Of a stretch of DNA of 64,000 bases, positions 45,789 to 56,690 are shown one piece after another. Origin of the DNA: Serpula lacrymans var. lacrymans S7.9. Taxonomy: Eukaryota; Basidiomycota; Agaricomycetes; Boletales; Serpulaceae. Position 1 is the first letter of the stretch. Every line of letters starts with the position of its first letter. Both the position numbers and the translations under genes were made by a program. The DNA lies in assembly GCF_000218685.1 (NCBI RefSeq), contig NW_006763290.1:894885-958884 (forward strand), in the 5' to 3' direction. The notes under the pieces are model-generated. The model was given only the letters and a program-made list of their open reading frames with translations, ran no database searches and had not been told where the DNA came from.

Positions 45789-48129
45789 CTACTCGGGTGC
45801 AGACTTAAAGGGTCCTAACAGGCCGCTGCCATTCAGTATCGATAATAAGTGTGTGGGTGTTTGGACGTTATTAGAAGAGGAGCGGGAGTACATGGTTGGG
45901 GGCGTTCGTCCTAACGCAAACGCGTCAACGGAGGGATGAAGATGCGAATAAAGAGTTCGGGAGGCTGGCACTTCAGTTTCTGGTTGCCCAGGAAGAGTAC
46001 TAGGGGCGGAGGAGATTTTTTGGAATGCAGATAAATTAGACACAAGGGGCATCATGCCTTGTTGCTGGCAGCTCTGGATATGTCTAGAATTGGAAGAAGG
46101 TATGAGACTAGCCTGTCGTTCTGTCTGGAAAGGCTCGTCTTCCAATATGGGCATGCGAGGGCATCGTAAGGAGCTCCCGAAGCTGTAATCGGAGCCGTAC
46201 ATCAAACGAATACCGTCATGATGAGGGCTACCGCTAGGTAAAGGCGGTGGAACTGAAGCAGTAGATTCGTGGTAAATGAGAACCGATGGATCTGATGGAC
46301 TGTCATCCACCAGTGTCAAGTCTGGGCAATACATCGGAGTCATACGGGTAGACTCTTTCGCTACGTTCTCCAGTAAGGCTAGTTGCCTCAATCTCCTTCC
46401 GAACGTAGGTACAGCATTAGATCCAGAAACATAGGGTGTTATATCTGCCATACTAAAATGTTGCAATGACATCGTAGTGGAGGCTGTAGCCAGAGGAGAA
46501 GCGGGAGGACGTGGAAGATGCGGTGAAAAAACATTGCCATCGGACGGATTAACCACGGGAGCTGATGTGGTATAGTGTGATGGAAATTGCGACCTTGACT
46601 GTGACGACGACGGCAAAGGGGATGCTTTACGTACTAAATGATCTGATGTGCCCATCGGAGGCAGACCCATAGCTAAGGGTGTAGTAGTGTTATATGCAAG
46701 TTCACCACCATACCAGGCATGGCCGTTCCCTGAGCAGTTTTCCACAGCAGTCGCAGAGGAAAGAGATAGAGAGTGTAACAAATGAGCAAAGTGGGGATCG
46801 ATTGTTTTTGAACTTATTTGACTTTCTGGAGACGCTACTGAGACGTCGGGTATAGCAAGCGTAGACTTGCTGTGCTTAGGTGATGGCGTGAACGAAATGG
46901 TAGACGAAGCTTGGAGGGTCGGCCTATGAGTAATCAAATTTGTGGGAACAGATAAATGAGACCGACGGTGGTTTTGTTTGTGTGATGACCCTTGAAGGGG
47001 TGTTTGATGCGCAGGATATTGAGGTTTCCTTTCATTGATGAACGTTTTCAGAGACCTATGAGGCGTGGGTGAGGTCAGATTTAATTCAGGGCGGAAGGCT
47101 TACGCAATGAAAGGAGATATCAAATAGAATTTACCGGAGACAGCTTTATGTCGTTTCCAGGTTGGGAGGTCGGTCAGTTTGAACCATTGAATTCTCTGGG
47201 GGAAAAAAATGCGATTTGGCATCTAATTCATTCTATAACCTTCAAGAAACACAACGTACACTGATCTCCTTACGGGTTCGTGTTTTGAAAGGATAATCTT
47301 CAGCTACCCCAGGGACTATGTATAGGCAAATTTTCTGTTCCTTGATCGACATTTCAATTACATCGTGCGGGCTGATCTGACCAGAAAGATTGTATCCGGT
47401 CTCTTCCAGGACCTACGAAACCCTCAGTACATGCAGAACAGACACAGCAAGGCGGGTCCGACTTCTCTGACCGCGCAATCATGGGGCGGCTCATGTTCAT
47501 TGATTTTGCCTTTCGGGAAACCCCATCCTGAGGATGATTTCCAGCCCTTCACGAGAATACACTGCGTACGTAGGTGAATACAGCGATGCCATGAAGCGAA
47601 AATGAAGATAGAAAATACCTTCTCCCAGGTTTCGTTAAGCATAATAGCCCCACAAACGGGGACCCGGGTCTTGTATTGCATGAAAGTGTTGAATGCCTGC
47701 TCGTGATCGTGACGCCACTGATATAGAAGGGGACAAGCATGAAACAAGGTAGCTGAGAATTTTTTGAGGGGAAGCGAAGGAAATTTGGGATTTTGTTCGC
47801 GAACAAAGTCTTCATAAAACCAATGACTGGATAAGCGGAAACATTGAGCCTGTTCCAGAAGTAAACGACAACTATACTATACTCACGCTTGCTCGACTTG
47901 AAAACAAATTCGCTCTAATGACGCTAGCTCTTCTTCTGGTAGGTTCAAGATGAAACGGCTAGGAACGTGGTAATACATGAAGAGAAAGATGTGAATATAA
48001 GACCAAAGTTGAATACCTTGATAGATCTTCTAAAACTTCGTCATGAGTGGCGTGCTTGTAGGAAAACCTCTCATCGTCTATAGCAGTTAATGCAGGTATC
48101 TCTGGCGAAGAAGATGTCGAAGCAGTCAT
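45789..48129 (-). CDS. dcp2: mRNA-decapping enzyme Dcp2 (Nudix hydrolase)
   Basis: Hydrolyses the m7G cap of mRNA to m7GDP and 5'-monophosphate RNA in cytoplasmic P-bodies, acting with Dcp1, and commits the mRNA to 5'-3' decay. Seven exons: 48129-48017, 47958-47887, 47826-47619, 47561-47463, 47412-47260, 47195-47104 and 47055-45789. Introns are 48-64 bp. The joined frame is 667 codons and TAG. N-terminal Dcp2 box [21 protein letters not shown] and [13 protein letters not shown]. The Nudix box is at residues 149-170: G149KINEHE155, then R163EVLEE168TG, all catalytic positions intact. Box B covers [10 protein letters not shown] and [20 protein letters not shown]. The remaining 420 or so residues are Ser/Pro-rich and disordered, as usual for Dcp2 tails. 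The ATG at 48129 is used; an in-frame upstream GTG is not. One donor is GTCGGA (intron 47462-47413), unusual but frame-consistent. Intact host gene. Confidence 0.96.
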
Positions 48130-48497
48130 GGTGAGAGACACTACAGACTTCAGCGAGTTTCAACCAGGCTGACACGCGTCCATCACTGCGAAAAACCTAA
48201 TATTATGAACCACGAGGTCCAGCCCGTGGCTCTGCCACTGGTGCAATGTATAATAAATAATAATAATAATACTATTAAGTAATCAAAATGTTAAGTTAGT
48301 GAACTTATGCTGTCTGTAATGTATGTTATGTCTTTGAATCCTATGATGCATGTTTGCAGTTCTGTCGTTGAATGTCATTATAAGCCTGCCCTAAACTTGT
48401 ACACAGTATACTAAATTCAAGCAGATGATTTATTGAATCTTTACAAACATCAAGAATATATTGTAACATAAGAAGTCTGTGGTAGAAGTCTGTGGTA
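48130..48497. other. dcp2 upstream region and spacer
   Basis: 48130-48230 is the likely dcp2 promoter side. 48250-48275 is an AATAAT microsatellite (TAATAATAATAATAAT). Beyond it no feature is seen until the Helitron fragment. Confidence 0.45.
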
Positions 48498-49110
48498 TTA
48501 CATTGATAAATCAATGAGAAATAAAAAAAGAGACTCCAGAAATGGTAAAGGATGAATAGGGAATTGATGGTGTGATAGCTTGATGGACAATTCTTCTGAT
48601 GAAGGTTCCAATGTGAGGCGTAGAATAAAAGCTATCTTCCCTGCATGTTTTCCTCCCAAGACCTGTGACTGCACTTCAATGCTCTTCTCTTCATCTCTAT
48701 CAAAATTATCCATGTTCCAATATAGAGTCCATTTAGGGGATCAATATTGCGGAGGAGCATAAGTGGACATCCAGCTTTAAGTTTGAGGTGTGCTTCAGGA
48801 AGGCCAGATACTTGCAAAGAGTTCCACAGGATAATGTTTATGCCCCTCTCCAACCACTTTTATCAATTGACAGAGCTACTAACTCTTTTCCAGGGAATTT
48901 TGTGAGAATTGCTGAATTAAGGTTGCTAACAGCATCATCTTTTGCAGAGAGGATGATGCGGTGGAGGAAATAAAGATCATCTTGGTCTCCATTTGCAATT
49001 CCAGGATAGGTAGTGTCAACTATTGAGTCTATGGTGTTTTCTGGCATAAGCATGTTGGTAGGGAAGCTCAATTGTTCCATCCCCTGCAATTCCACGATCA
49101 CCACCAACAT
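48498..49110 (-). pseudogene. Helitron helicase C-terminal fragment
   Basis: Minus strand from 49110: DSIVDTTYPGIANGDQDDLY, then LHRIILSAKDDAVSNLNSAI and LTKFPGKELVALSID. It shifts to NSLQVSGLPEAHLKLKAGCP, LMLLRNIDPLNGLYIGTWII (48853-48700), then VQSQVLGGKHAGKIAFILRL and LSHHQFPI near 48550. These are the LKxGxPVMLLRNLxPxxGLCNGT and QFPIRL helicase motifs of Helitron or PIF1-type proteins. This end region is exactly what the 22288-27343 Helitron lacks, but strand and position show it is a separate copy. Frameshifts near 48840 and 48700. Confidence 0.75.
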
Positions 49111-49149
49111 CTAGGATGGTGGGTAACATGGGTAAATCTGAAGAAAAAT

Positions 49150-50165
49150 ATTTCAAGATGGTGGTGGAGTAATATACAAGATGATGGGATATACCTGGGG
49201 ACGGTTCCGTTTTAAGAGAGGCAGAAATAATATGTTGCCTTGACCCTCTTGGAACAACAGGTGTTGTTTGGTGGAAGTCCTCCTTTGGAATACGTGATGG
49301 TTGTTGGAACTTATACCCTGGAGGTATGTACCCCTTTGACTAGTTAATATAGTTGCCCGGGTGCTCCGCAAGGCTGGTCCAAGGTACTGAAGCCTTTGTG
49401 TTTCCAGTGGAAATCTGGTAATATGTCATCAGGAAAGACCTGATGATAGCCTGTAGGTCTGAAAAGGTTGCCAGGGAAGACAGATCCTCATCTACAAGGA
49501 TGGGATATTCATTATTGTCGAGTGGAAGCTTAATCTTTTCTTTCTCCTTGCTTGGTAGGCTTTCCTTTGGCACAGACCCATCTATATCAGCTACATACAG
49601 TTTAGTACTCTGGGATGTTTATTAATTAAGCTGGAAACTTACCAAACTGGCTTTGTGCATACTTTCCACAAGCCTCCCATATCTTTATGTTTTACCAGTT
49701 GGGTTGTACCTTGCTAAAACGCTCAAACCCGGCTTCGCCATTTTGCTCATGGCTGCAATTAAAGCGGTCAGTTTCAGTAACAACACACCCGGACACACAA
49801 ATGCTTCCATTTGTATCTCTATGGGCAGTGAGCACAAAATTCAACATTCCTAGATCCCGGCTCGCTTGCATCTGAAAGTCCTTCACTACTTTCCTACCCT
49901 TTATTTCAGCTCTGGATATCTTGAGTCACTATTTGTCCCAGGTGAGTAAAGGACATCATAGTCACTTCCGTTTCACTTCCTCTGATAGCTGATCAATATA
50001 CCACTCCTCACACTTCTCTTTTAGTTCAGCTAGCTCCTCCTCGCTGAGCTCAGTCAACATTTCTTTACACGTCCCCATTGTAGAGAATTTGCACCTTGGA
50101 ACTCTTCCAAATGTGTATTGAGTATTTCAATTTGGGCGTCATTAAACTGTATTTCAGGCATGATT
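49150..50165 (-). pseudogene. Repetitive agaricomycete hypothetical protein, fragments
   Basis: Minus-strand blocks from about 50165: a start MPEIQFNDAQIEILNTHLEE, LSEEELAELKEKCEEWYIDQ-like helical sequence, then 49886-49692 with KDFQMQASRDLGMLNFVLTA and HRDTNGSICVSGC. 49573-49340 reads IKLPLDNNEYPILVDEDLSS. The pattern resembles a hypothetical family common in agaricomycete genomes (from memory). Function unknown. Broken by stops. Confidence 0.45.
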
Positions 50166-50343
50166 AAATGTGGTACAAGTTAAAAAGTGAGGTGCATGTT
50201 TGAAGATGAGCGCTATCTTTCTCTTTTCCATTCGAGTGCAAATTTTCAGTCAATTGAATACTACATTTATCCATTCCAAGCAAATATTTGGCTCTTCTGT
50301 CAGATCTGAGCAATGATATCATTGCCTTAACTCCATACCTGGC

Positions 50344-50719
50344 CTTCAGCTAAGGCCCAGAATGTGTCAGGTACCTCCCGGCTAATGCCTTTCCCAATGT
50401 ATTGCTTCTATATATGGAAATTTAGTGCCAGATCCATCAAGTTAATTAGCCTCGTGAGACCTAGGTGTCATAGAAGCTAACGTAAATTAGAATCATAGGC
50501 TCCATATTAATCACTGCCTTCTATCATAAATATCTTGTATGAGTCACTGAGCATCTTCAAACTGGTGCCTGGTTTAATAACATCACCTTTTCTCCGCAGA
50601 ATTATTTAGCATGGGCTGCAGCTCTTCCCAATGTTTGGCTCTAGTGTTACAAAGAGTAGATTGAAAGGAGTTCAAAACAAGCAGAGGTGTGCATACAAAA
50701 AAAATAAGTGTGAAAGACC
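50344..50719. repeat. Dispersed repeat, copy 2
   Basis: Homologous to 31152-31519 in the same orientation, with scattered substitutions and a small insertion (GAGTCACT near 50540). See that entry for the possible minus-strand coding content. Confidence 0.8.
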
Positions 50720-50910
50720 ACATATCCTGATTAACTTTGTCAACACCCCGTCAAACTCCTCATAAATATGATATGTTCCCCATCCAAGACATTGATCATC
50801 CTGTCCTTGAGCCATTGGTTACACTTCCAAGGAAGGCAAGTCCACTAGGTAAGCACATCCACCATTATTTGTCTGATATTGGTTTAGTCACAAAATGATT
50901 ACATGAGATA

Positions 50911-51640
50911 ATGGCTGAATCATTGTTTAGAGTATCTGGAAGTCCTTATGCAGGAAGAGGGGCAGTCCCCAGGACAGATTTTCAGCCTTTGTTTAGTGAA
51001 AGAAGGAACTTGGCAATGCACAAAATGTTCGGGGAAACCAGAGTGTTGTATATCATGCTGCAGGGATGCTCACCAGAGGTTACCAGTTCATAGAGTTGAG
51101 CAATGGGTGGGCACACATCTCAAACCTTCTTGGCTTTATAGAGCCGGCTTGGTAATTAATCTGGGCCACACCAGGAAACCATGCCCAGGACGTGATGACA
51201 ACCACAGTCTAGCAGAGGACAACTTGACGAAGGGTGATTTCCCCCTCTAGAATAGATATCAGGAATCCATGAGGGTGTCCTGGCAGTGGAGATATTTGAA
51301 ATATATGCATTGGCATGGATTTGCACACCAACACGGCTGTCACCATTCCCTGGGGTCTCTAGCATTGTTTTGCCTAGCTTTCAGAAAGGTGAACAGTGAG
51401 TTGCCCACAAATCTGTGATTGTGGCAGTTGCTCACTCTTTATAGCCAAATGAACATGGACTATTCCCTGTGTCAGGCCTTATCTTCATTGGCCAGGATTG
51501 ACTCAGTCATAGTCCTCTACAATATAATGTCCCAATACGGTAAACACTTCTTGAAGAGGGTCTTTGAAAGTCCTTATCTTCAGGTCCCCAATGCTGTATC
51601 CATATGCAAGGGCATTGGGTTATTTCATATGCATGTGTTC
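50911..51640 (+). pseudogene. KDZ transposase, N-terminal half (CxC2 region), cut by copia
   Basis: Plus-strand blocks: CCRDAHQRLPVHRVEQWVG and INLGHTRKPCP (about 51050-51190), which resemble the CxC2 zinc-binding lead of KDZ transposases (CCxxxHxxLPxHRxxxWNG...LGLxIQLGHxxGxxC). 51419-51640 reads MDYSLCQALSSLARIDSVIV, LYNIMSQYGKHFLKRVFESP and ICKGIGLFHMHV. The latter is the YDxMCQYxxxLxxR...GIGLFHVHGH catalytic region. The frame stops exactly at the copia LTR (51641). No continuation of KDZ is present beyond the copia element at 57006. Confidence 0.7.
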
Positions 51641-51969
51641 AATTGAGAACTTCTGGGAAGTGTCTAGCCACTTGCTGAGAGCTAACAGGGACAGAACTAG
51701 AGTCCAGTACGAGTAACTATATTATCAGAGAGTACAGAATGTGTACAGTACCTAGAGTCCAGTATGAGTAAATAAAGAATAGGAATACTGGACTCTGCAA
51801 TACTAGTCCGAAGTTTTGTAAACAAAGGTAAACAAATCAGCCACAAAGGCGAAATTATAGAATACTCAGTGAATACTGAACAATACAGCAAAAAGAATAA
51901 AGAGGAAAGTGATTTAGAAAGAAGGGAAAATAGATAGCACAACTAGGTGCAGAATCACCAAAACTAACA
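51641..51969 (-). repeat. 3' LTR of the copia element
   Basis: 329 bp, inverse orientation, preceded on the element strand by the polypurine tract. Contains the extra 14 bp absent from the 5' LTR. Confidence 0.9.
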
Positions 51970-51981
51970 CTCCCCCCTGAT
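51970..51981 (-). promoter_or_regulatory. Polypurine tract of the copia element
   Basis: The element strand reads ATCAGGGGGGAG directly before the TGTTAG of the 3' LTR, the expected plus-strand primer site. A second copy of the same tract is at about 52002-52013. Confidence 0.85.
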
Positions 51982-51998
51982 GCTGCACCTCCCAAACA

Positions 51999-54900
51999 TT
52001 AGCTCCCCCCTGATCTAACAAGTCCCATCATGTGTCTGAATATTTCAACTTTAGGCTTAGCCAGAGCTTTGGTCAACAAATCAGCAGGCATTTCAGCAGT
52101 GGGCACAAAGGTGGGAGTAATTTGGCCAGAGCCAACGTTATCTTTCAACCAATGCCAGCGTAAATCAAGGTGCTTCATTCGACCATGGTGTTCAGGATTG
52201 TTAGACACAGAGATGGCAGATTGGTTGTCAATGTGAAGGGTGGAAGGAGAGGTGATAGGATAGCCCATTTCCTTAAGCAGATTTTGCATCCAGCAGATCT
52301 CCTTGCCAGCTTCAACAGCAGCAATATATTCTGCCTCAGTGGTGGAAAGAGCAACAATGCTTTGAAGTTTGGAACTCCAAGAGACAGCACCAGATCCAAT
52401 CTTGACAAGATAAGCACCAGTAGAACGTCCAGAGTCCTTGTCACCACCATGATCAGCATCAGAGAAAGTGGTGAAGAGTTCAGTGGAATTAGGATCAGGG
52501 CCTAGGACAAGTGAGTGATTGAGGGTGCCTTGCAAGTAGCGGAATAAGTGCTTGACAGCACCCCAGTGAGTGGGCCCAGGATTGGAATTGAATCTGGCAA
52601 GAACTCCAACAGTATAGGTAATGTCAGGACAAGTGGTGGTGGCCAAATACATCAGAGCACCAACAGCAGCAAGATAGGGAATGTCCTTCATCAGTTGCAC
52701 TTCTTCTGGTGTCTTGGGAGATATATACTTGGTGAGGTGTGAACCAGGGTCCATTGGAGTGGACACAGGCTTGCAGTCCTTCATGCCAAAGCGCTCCAGA
52801 ATGTCCAGAGTGTACTGATGTTGGGAGAGGGAGATGGTGCAATTGCTGAGGTTTCTGGTGATGGAAATGCCAAGTAGGTAGGAAGTAGGGCCAAGATCAT
52901 GGAGTTTGAAGTGCTGAGAGAGGTCCTTGACAGCTTGGTCAAGTGCAGAATTGGATGTGGATGCCAGTGTCATGTCATCAACAAAGACAGGTAGAATAAT
53001 GCGCACTTCACCTCTATTAAACACATAGATGGCAGAGTCAGAGTAAGTGCAATTAAATCCGAGTTTTTCAAGCACAATGTGCATCTTCTCGTTTCACATC
53101 CTGCCTCCTTGCTTGGTCCCATAAATGGCCTTGTTGAGTTGGCAGACCAGATTACGACCACCTTGATGGAATCCCTCTGGTTGCTGCATGTAGACCTTTA
53201 CATCCATGACACCATTGAGAAATGCATGAGAGATGTCAATAAAGCGCAAATAGAGGTTATGGATGGCAGCAATTGCAAGGATAACTCTAATAGATGAGAT
53301 GCGAACAGTGGGTGCAAATATTTCAAGGAAGTCAAAGCCAGGGCGCGGGCTGTAACCTTTAGCCACATATCTGGCCTTGTAGCGCTCAATGGAGCCATCA
53401 GAGTTGTGCTTGATCTTAAAGACCCACTTGCCACCAATTGCATTTTCTCCAGGAGGTAGTTCCACAAGTGACCAAGTTCCATTGTGCTCATGAGCTTGGA
53501 GCTCTTCCATGGCTGCTTCTCTCCATTTATCTGCATCAGGACGCTTCATTGCATCTGCAAATGACCTAGGCTCAGCAGAGTCTCCAAAGTGTGCCACTTC
53601 ATCATCAACTGCCTCAGAATCACTACTATCACTATTATCGCTCTCAATGGCAGGAGTAGGTTGTCTGTGTTGAAGCCACCATGGTCTAGGTGGTCTCCTA
53701 GCCCTTGCAGGGCGTCTCAGTGTAATAGGCAAGTCAGGAGAAGGTGAGCAATGAGGAGGGTGATTCAGAAGCTCAAGAGGTTGATTCACAGGTGGTTTTG
53801 CATCAAGGTCTAAATCAGGCCCATCATCAGGCAAGTGCTGAGGTTGCTGAAGTTGCTGAAGTACAGCTGGTGGGTCAATATCTCCCCCTGGACCTGGTGC
53901 AGGGACATCCTCATCCAGGCCCAAAGGCATGGGAAGTGAAGGTGGCAAAGGTGGAGTAGGAATGGCAGTGGTAGAAGTCTTTTTCAAGCCAGGGAAGTAG
54001 CGCTCATCAAAATCAGCTCTCTCAGAGATAATGGTGCATTTGGTTGTAGGATTGTAGAATTTCCAACCCTTGTACCCAGCAGGGTAACCAATGAACACAA
54101 ATTTCTCCATGTGAGAGCCAAAGACACCTCTCTTATCCTTTTGCACATGCACATAAGCAGTGCACCCCCAAACACGAAGGTGTGACATGTCTGGTTTATG
54201 TCCATGCCACAATTGATAAGGAGTAGCATTGACCACTGCATCAGTGGGACACCTATTCCAGACATGCACCAAGGCACCTAGGCATTCACCCCAGAAGATA
54301 TTAGGCAATCCAGACTCTGAAAGCATGGTAGTGATTCTTTCAGAGAGAAGCCTGTTTGCTCTTTCTGCAACTCCATTCTGCTGAGGCCTATTTTGGATGG
54401 TATGCTGTCTGACAATGCCATGATCATCTGTGAATTGCTCAAACTCCTTGGAGATGTACTCTCCCCCTTTGTCATCGTGCAGAGCCTTGATTTTTCGCTT
54501 TAATTGAGTCTCAGCATAAGCCTTGAAACTCTTGAAAGCATTAAAGACATCTAACTTGGCCTTCAAAGGGACAACAACACAAAATTGAGTGTAATCATCA
54601 ATGAAGGTGACCCAATATCAATACCCAGAGAATGAAGGGGAGGAGACTTGGTGTACATCAGAGTGGATGAGGTCTAGAGGGTAAGCAGAGCGATGAGAAG
54701 ATGAAGGGAATGGGTTGGCAGACATTTTTCCAGACAGACATGGTTCACAGATAGGATCAGGAGTAGATTTAGACTCAAGTGTCATTCCAATCTTCAATGC
54801 CAAAGGTTTAAGTCAAGTGGAATTGTTGCAGAAAAGTGTCCCAATTCAACACAAAAAACAGTGGATCCATCAAGGAATGCAGCATTATTGTTGTTGATGG

Positions 54901-55525
54901 TTGCAGTGAATAAGAGAGTGTTGCCACGTATGAAGGACATAAATTGAGATGAAATGATGACTTTAAAACCACTTTGACGAGTTAAGTACAAGACTGAGAG
55001 GAGATTATTTTGAAGATCTGGTACATGCAGCACTCTGGAGAATTCTACAGCCCTTGATTCCTTGCCATTGATGATAGGGTTAAACACCACAGTACCAATA
55101 CCAGCTGAATAAACAATAGTATGATCTGCTAGCTTTATGGGAACACGATATGGTGCATAATTGCAAATCCAGTGATGATAAGGTGTCATATGAGAAGTGG
55201 CACCTGTGTCTGCATTCCAATCAATGTCGGCATCAAGCTGGAGAGGGCAGTGTAAGTCAGAGGGATGAATAGAGTGGAGGCTTGCATTTCTAGCCGACTC
55301 TGCAACCACAGTAGAAAAATGGTATTTTGCACCAGGTATGGCAGATTGATTACAATGATGGCAGTTAGGAGATGAGCAAGAACAATGAGTAGGAGCAGAA
55401 TATGAATGAGGAGTACATTTAGTTTTATCCATGGTGTGGAAATGAGCTGGCAAAGTAGTGGAGGTGGATAATGGAGAAGGTCCAAAAATTGCACAGAAAG
55501 GCCCAAAGGGTCCAAAAGAGTCCAA
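51999..55525 (-). pseudogene. copia polyprotein (PR, IN, RT, RNase H) with few disabling changes
   Basis: Reading down from 55525: a Cys/His-rich segment, protease motif WNADTGATSHM (about 55205), a frameshift at about 54805 (one base lost before LKPLALKIG), PICEPCLSGKMSANPFP and LDLIHSDVH (integrase start), a TGA at 54618-54620, FIDDYTQF, KGGEYISKEFEQF and RPQQNGVAERANR (catalytic Glu), GYKGWKFYNPTTKC, the RT with GKWVFKIKHNSDGSIERYKA, DISHAFLNG and QPEGFHQGG, a TGA at 53091-53093 where the family has Trp (GGRMWNEKMH), FVDDMTLAS (RT catalytic Asp pair), then RNase H with TFSDADHGGDKDSGRSTGAY and STTEAEYIA, ending LVRSGGS at 51999. The PR-IN-RT-RH order identifies Ty1/copia. Only one frameshift and two stops separate it from an intact frame. 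A full gag is not seen. Confidence 0.92.
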
Positions 55526-56130
55526 AAAAGCGGTCCAAAAGCGGTCCAGGAGGGTGCTAAGGCTTCCTAGTCATGCTACAGGGTTACGCCTGTGTTCCCC
55601 TTTCAATACTACACTGATTTTAACAGAGAAATTGCATCAAGACAGTGTTGGTTAAAAGGGCTTGTATATGAGTCAACAAAGTGACTTAAGCTCCCCAAAC
55701 ACCGCAGACTGAGAGAGGGAGAGGCTCTGGGCAACAGCAAACTGAGGCAATGCAGGCGAGCTTCACAGTCTATAGGCTTGTTCTATCTGATAATGGACAG
55801 AGCAGAGAAGATTGGAGCTTTATGCAAGCACCAGATATGCCAAAAAGCGAAAATATAGGCCAAAAGAAATTGAAATTGTCACAGGGACAGATGGAGTGGT
55901 TGGATTGCCCCCAAAATATAGGTGTGGAGAGCGATTATATGGTGCAATAGATAGGCCAAGTATGGCCAGAAACGAAGCACAGGGAGTGGAGGAGTATAAT
56001 AGGGGTGGAAGTGGTGATCAGAAAATGATAGGGGCTCACAGGGAGATCAAACTCAAAATCCACCACTCTGAGGAGTCTCCTTGGGTTTTCAAGGTCGTAG
56101 AAGACAATGGTAGGAGTTTGGGGACGATCA

Positions 56131-56450
56131 TGTTAGTTTTGGTGATTCTGCACCTTTGTGCTACCTATATATTTTCATTCCTTTCTCTATCTATTCTTCT
56201 ATCATTCACTATTGATTGTGTTCTCTATTATTTCGCCTTTGTGGCTGCTTTGTTTACCTTTGTTTACAAAAATTCGGACAGTACTGCAGAGTCCAATGCT
56301 TCCTATTCTCTAGTTACTCACATTGGACTCTAGGTACTGTATACCTGTCATACTCTCTAATAATACAGTTACTCACATTGGACTCTAGTTCCAGTCCCTG
56401 ATTGCTCTCAGCAAGTGGCTAGACACTTCCTTCAAGCTTTGTTCTTAATA
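56131..56450 (+). mobile_element. Solo LTR, family B, 320 bp, inside the copia element
   Basis: TGTTAG...TTAATA with the 5-bp duplication GATCA at 56126-56130 and 56451-56455. Orientation is opposite to the host copia element, so it is an independent later insertion. Confidence 0.95.
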
Positions 56451-56669
56451 GATCAGATAAGGATTGGGCGAGATATGGCACTGATAAGGCCAAAAAAGCG
56501 TCCAAAATGAGGTTCCAAGCAACAAAGGCTTATAGGGAGTGATCCAGATGGAATCAAAGCAAACAGAGATGATAGAGAGGGTTATCAGAGACCCAGAAGA
56601 CAATTTGCAAGAGGGATAAGCAGTAGGGTGCTTGGATGATGAGGTATGAAGTCAGGAAGATGGCTAGAG

Positions 56670-56687
56670 CACAGGGCTCATAACCTG
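56670..56687 (-). promoter_or_regulatory. Primer binding site, half-tRNA initiator Met type
   Basis: Just inside the 5' LTR the element strand reads CAGGTTATGAGCCCTGTGC. This is complementary to the anticodon stem-loop of eukaryotic initiator tRNA-Met (CAGGGCTCATAACCxTG), as in Drosophila copia and Ty5, where an internally cleaved tRNA half primes reverse transcription. It is not the usual tRNA 3' end. Confidence 0.85.
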
Positions 56688-56690
56688 TTT

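Larger units (their letters stand above)
55526..56690. other. copia leader/gag zone, eroded
   Basis: Between PBS and protease, a gag of several hundred codons on the minus strand would be expected, but no minus frame is open. A plus-strand frame at 55812-56333 runs into the inserted LTR and is not gag. Either gag was deleted and replaced or it is too mutated to read. Confidence 0.45.

Noticed and set aside
47056..47134. Alternative dcp2 intron of 36 bp (from GTAAATTC) before exon 7
   Set aside because: It would skip the conserved [10 protein letters not shown] block. Using the GTAAGC donor at 47103 keeps that block and gives a continuous frame with a normal 48-bp intron.
47365..47577. Plus-strand frame across dcp2 exons 4 and 5
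   Set aside because: Shadow of the Nudix exons on the opposite strand.
22288..49110. Idea that the Helitron pieces at 22-27 kb (+) and 48.5-49.1 kb (-) are one split element
   Set aside because: They are on opposite strands and separated by three intact host genes or gene blocks; two independent copies is simpler.
52170..52505. Frames antisense to RNase H and RT of copia
   Set aside because: Mirror frames of a long real coding region.
55812..56333. 173-aa plus-strand frame inside the copia element
   Set aside because: Its C-terminal third is the inserted 320-bp LTR, and the same LTR-derived peptide appears at the other two LTR copies; the frame is accidental.
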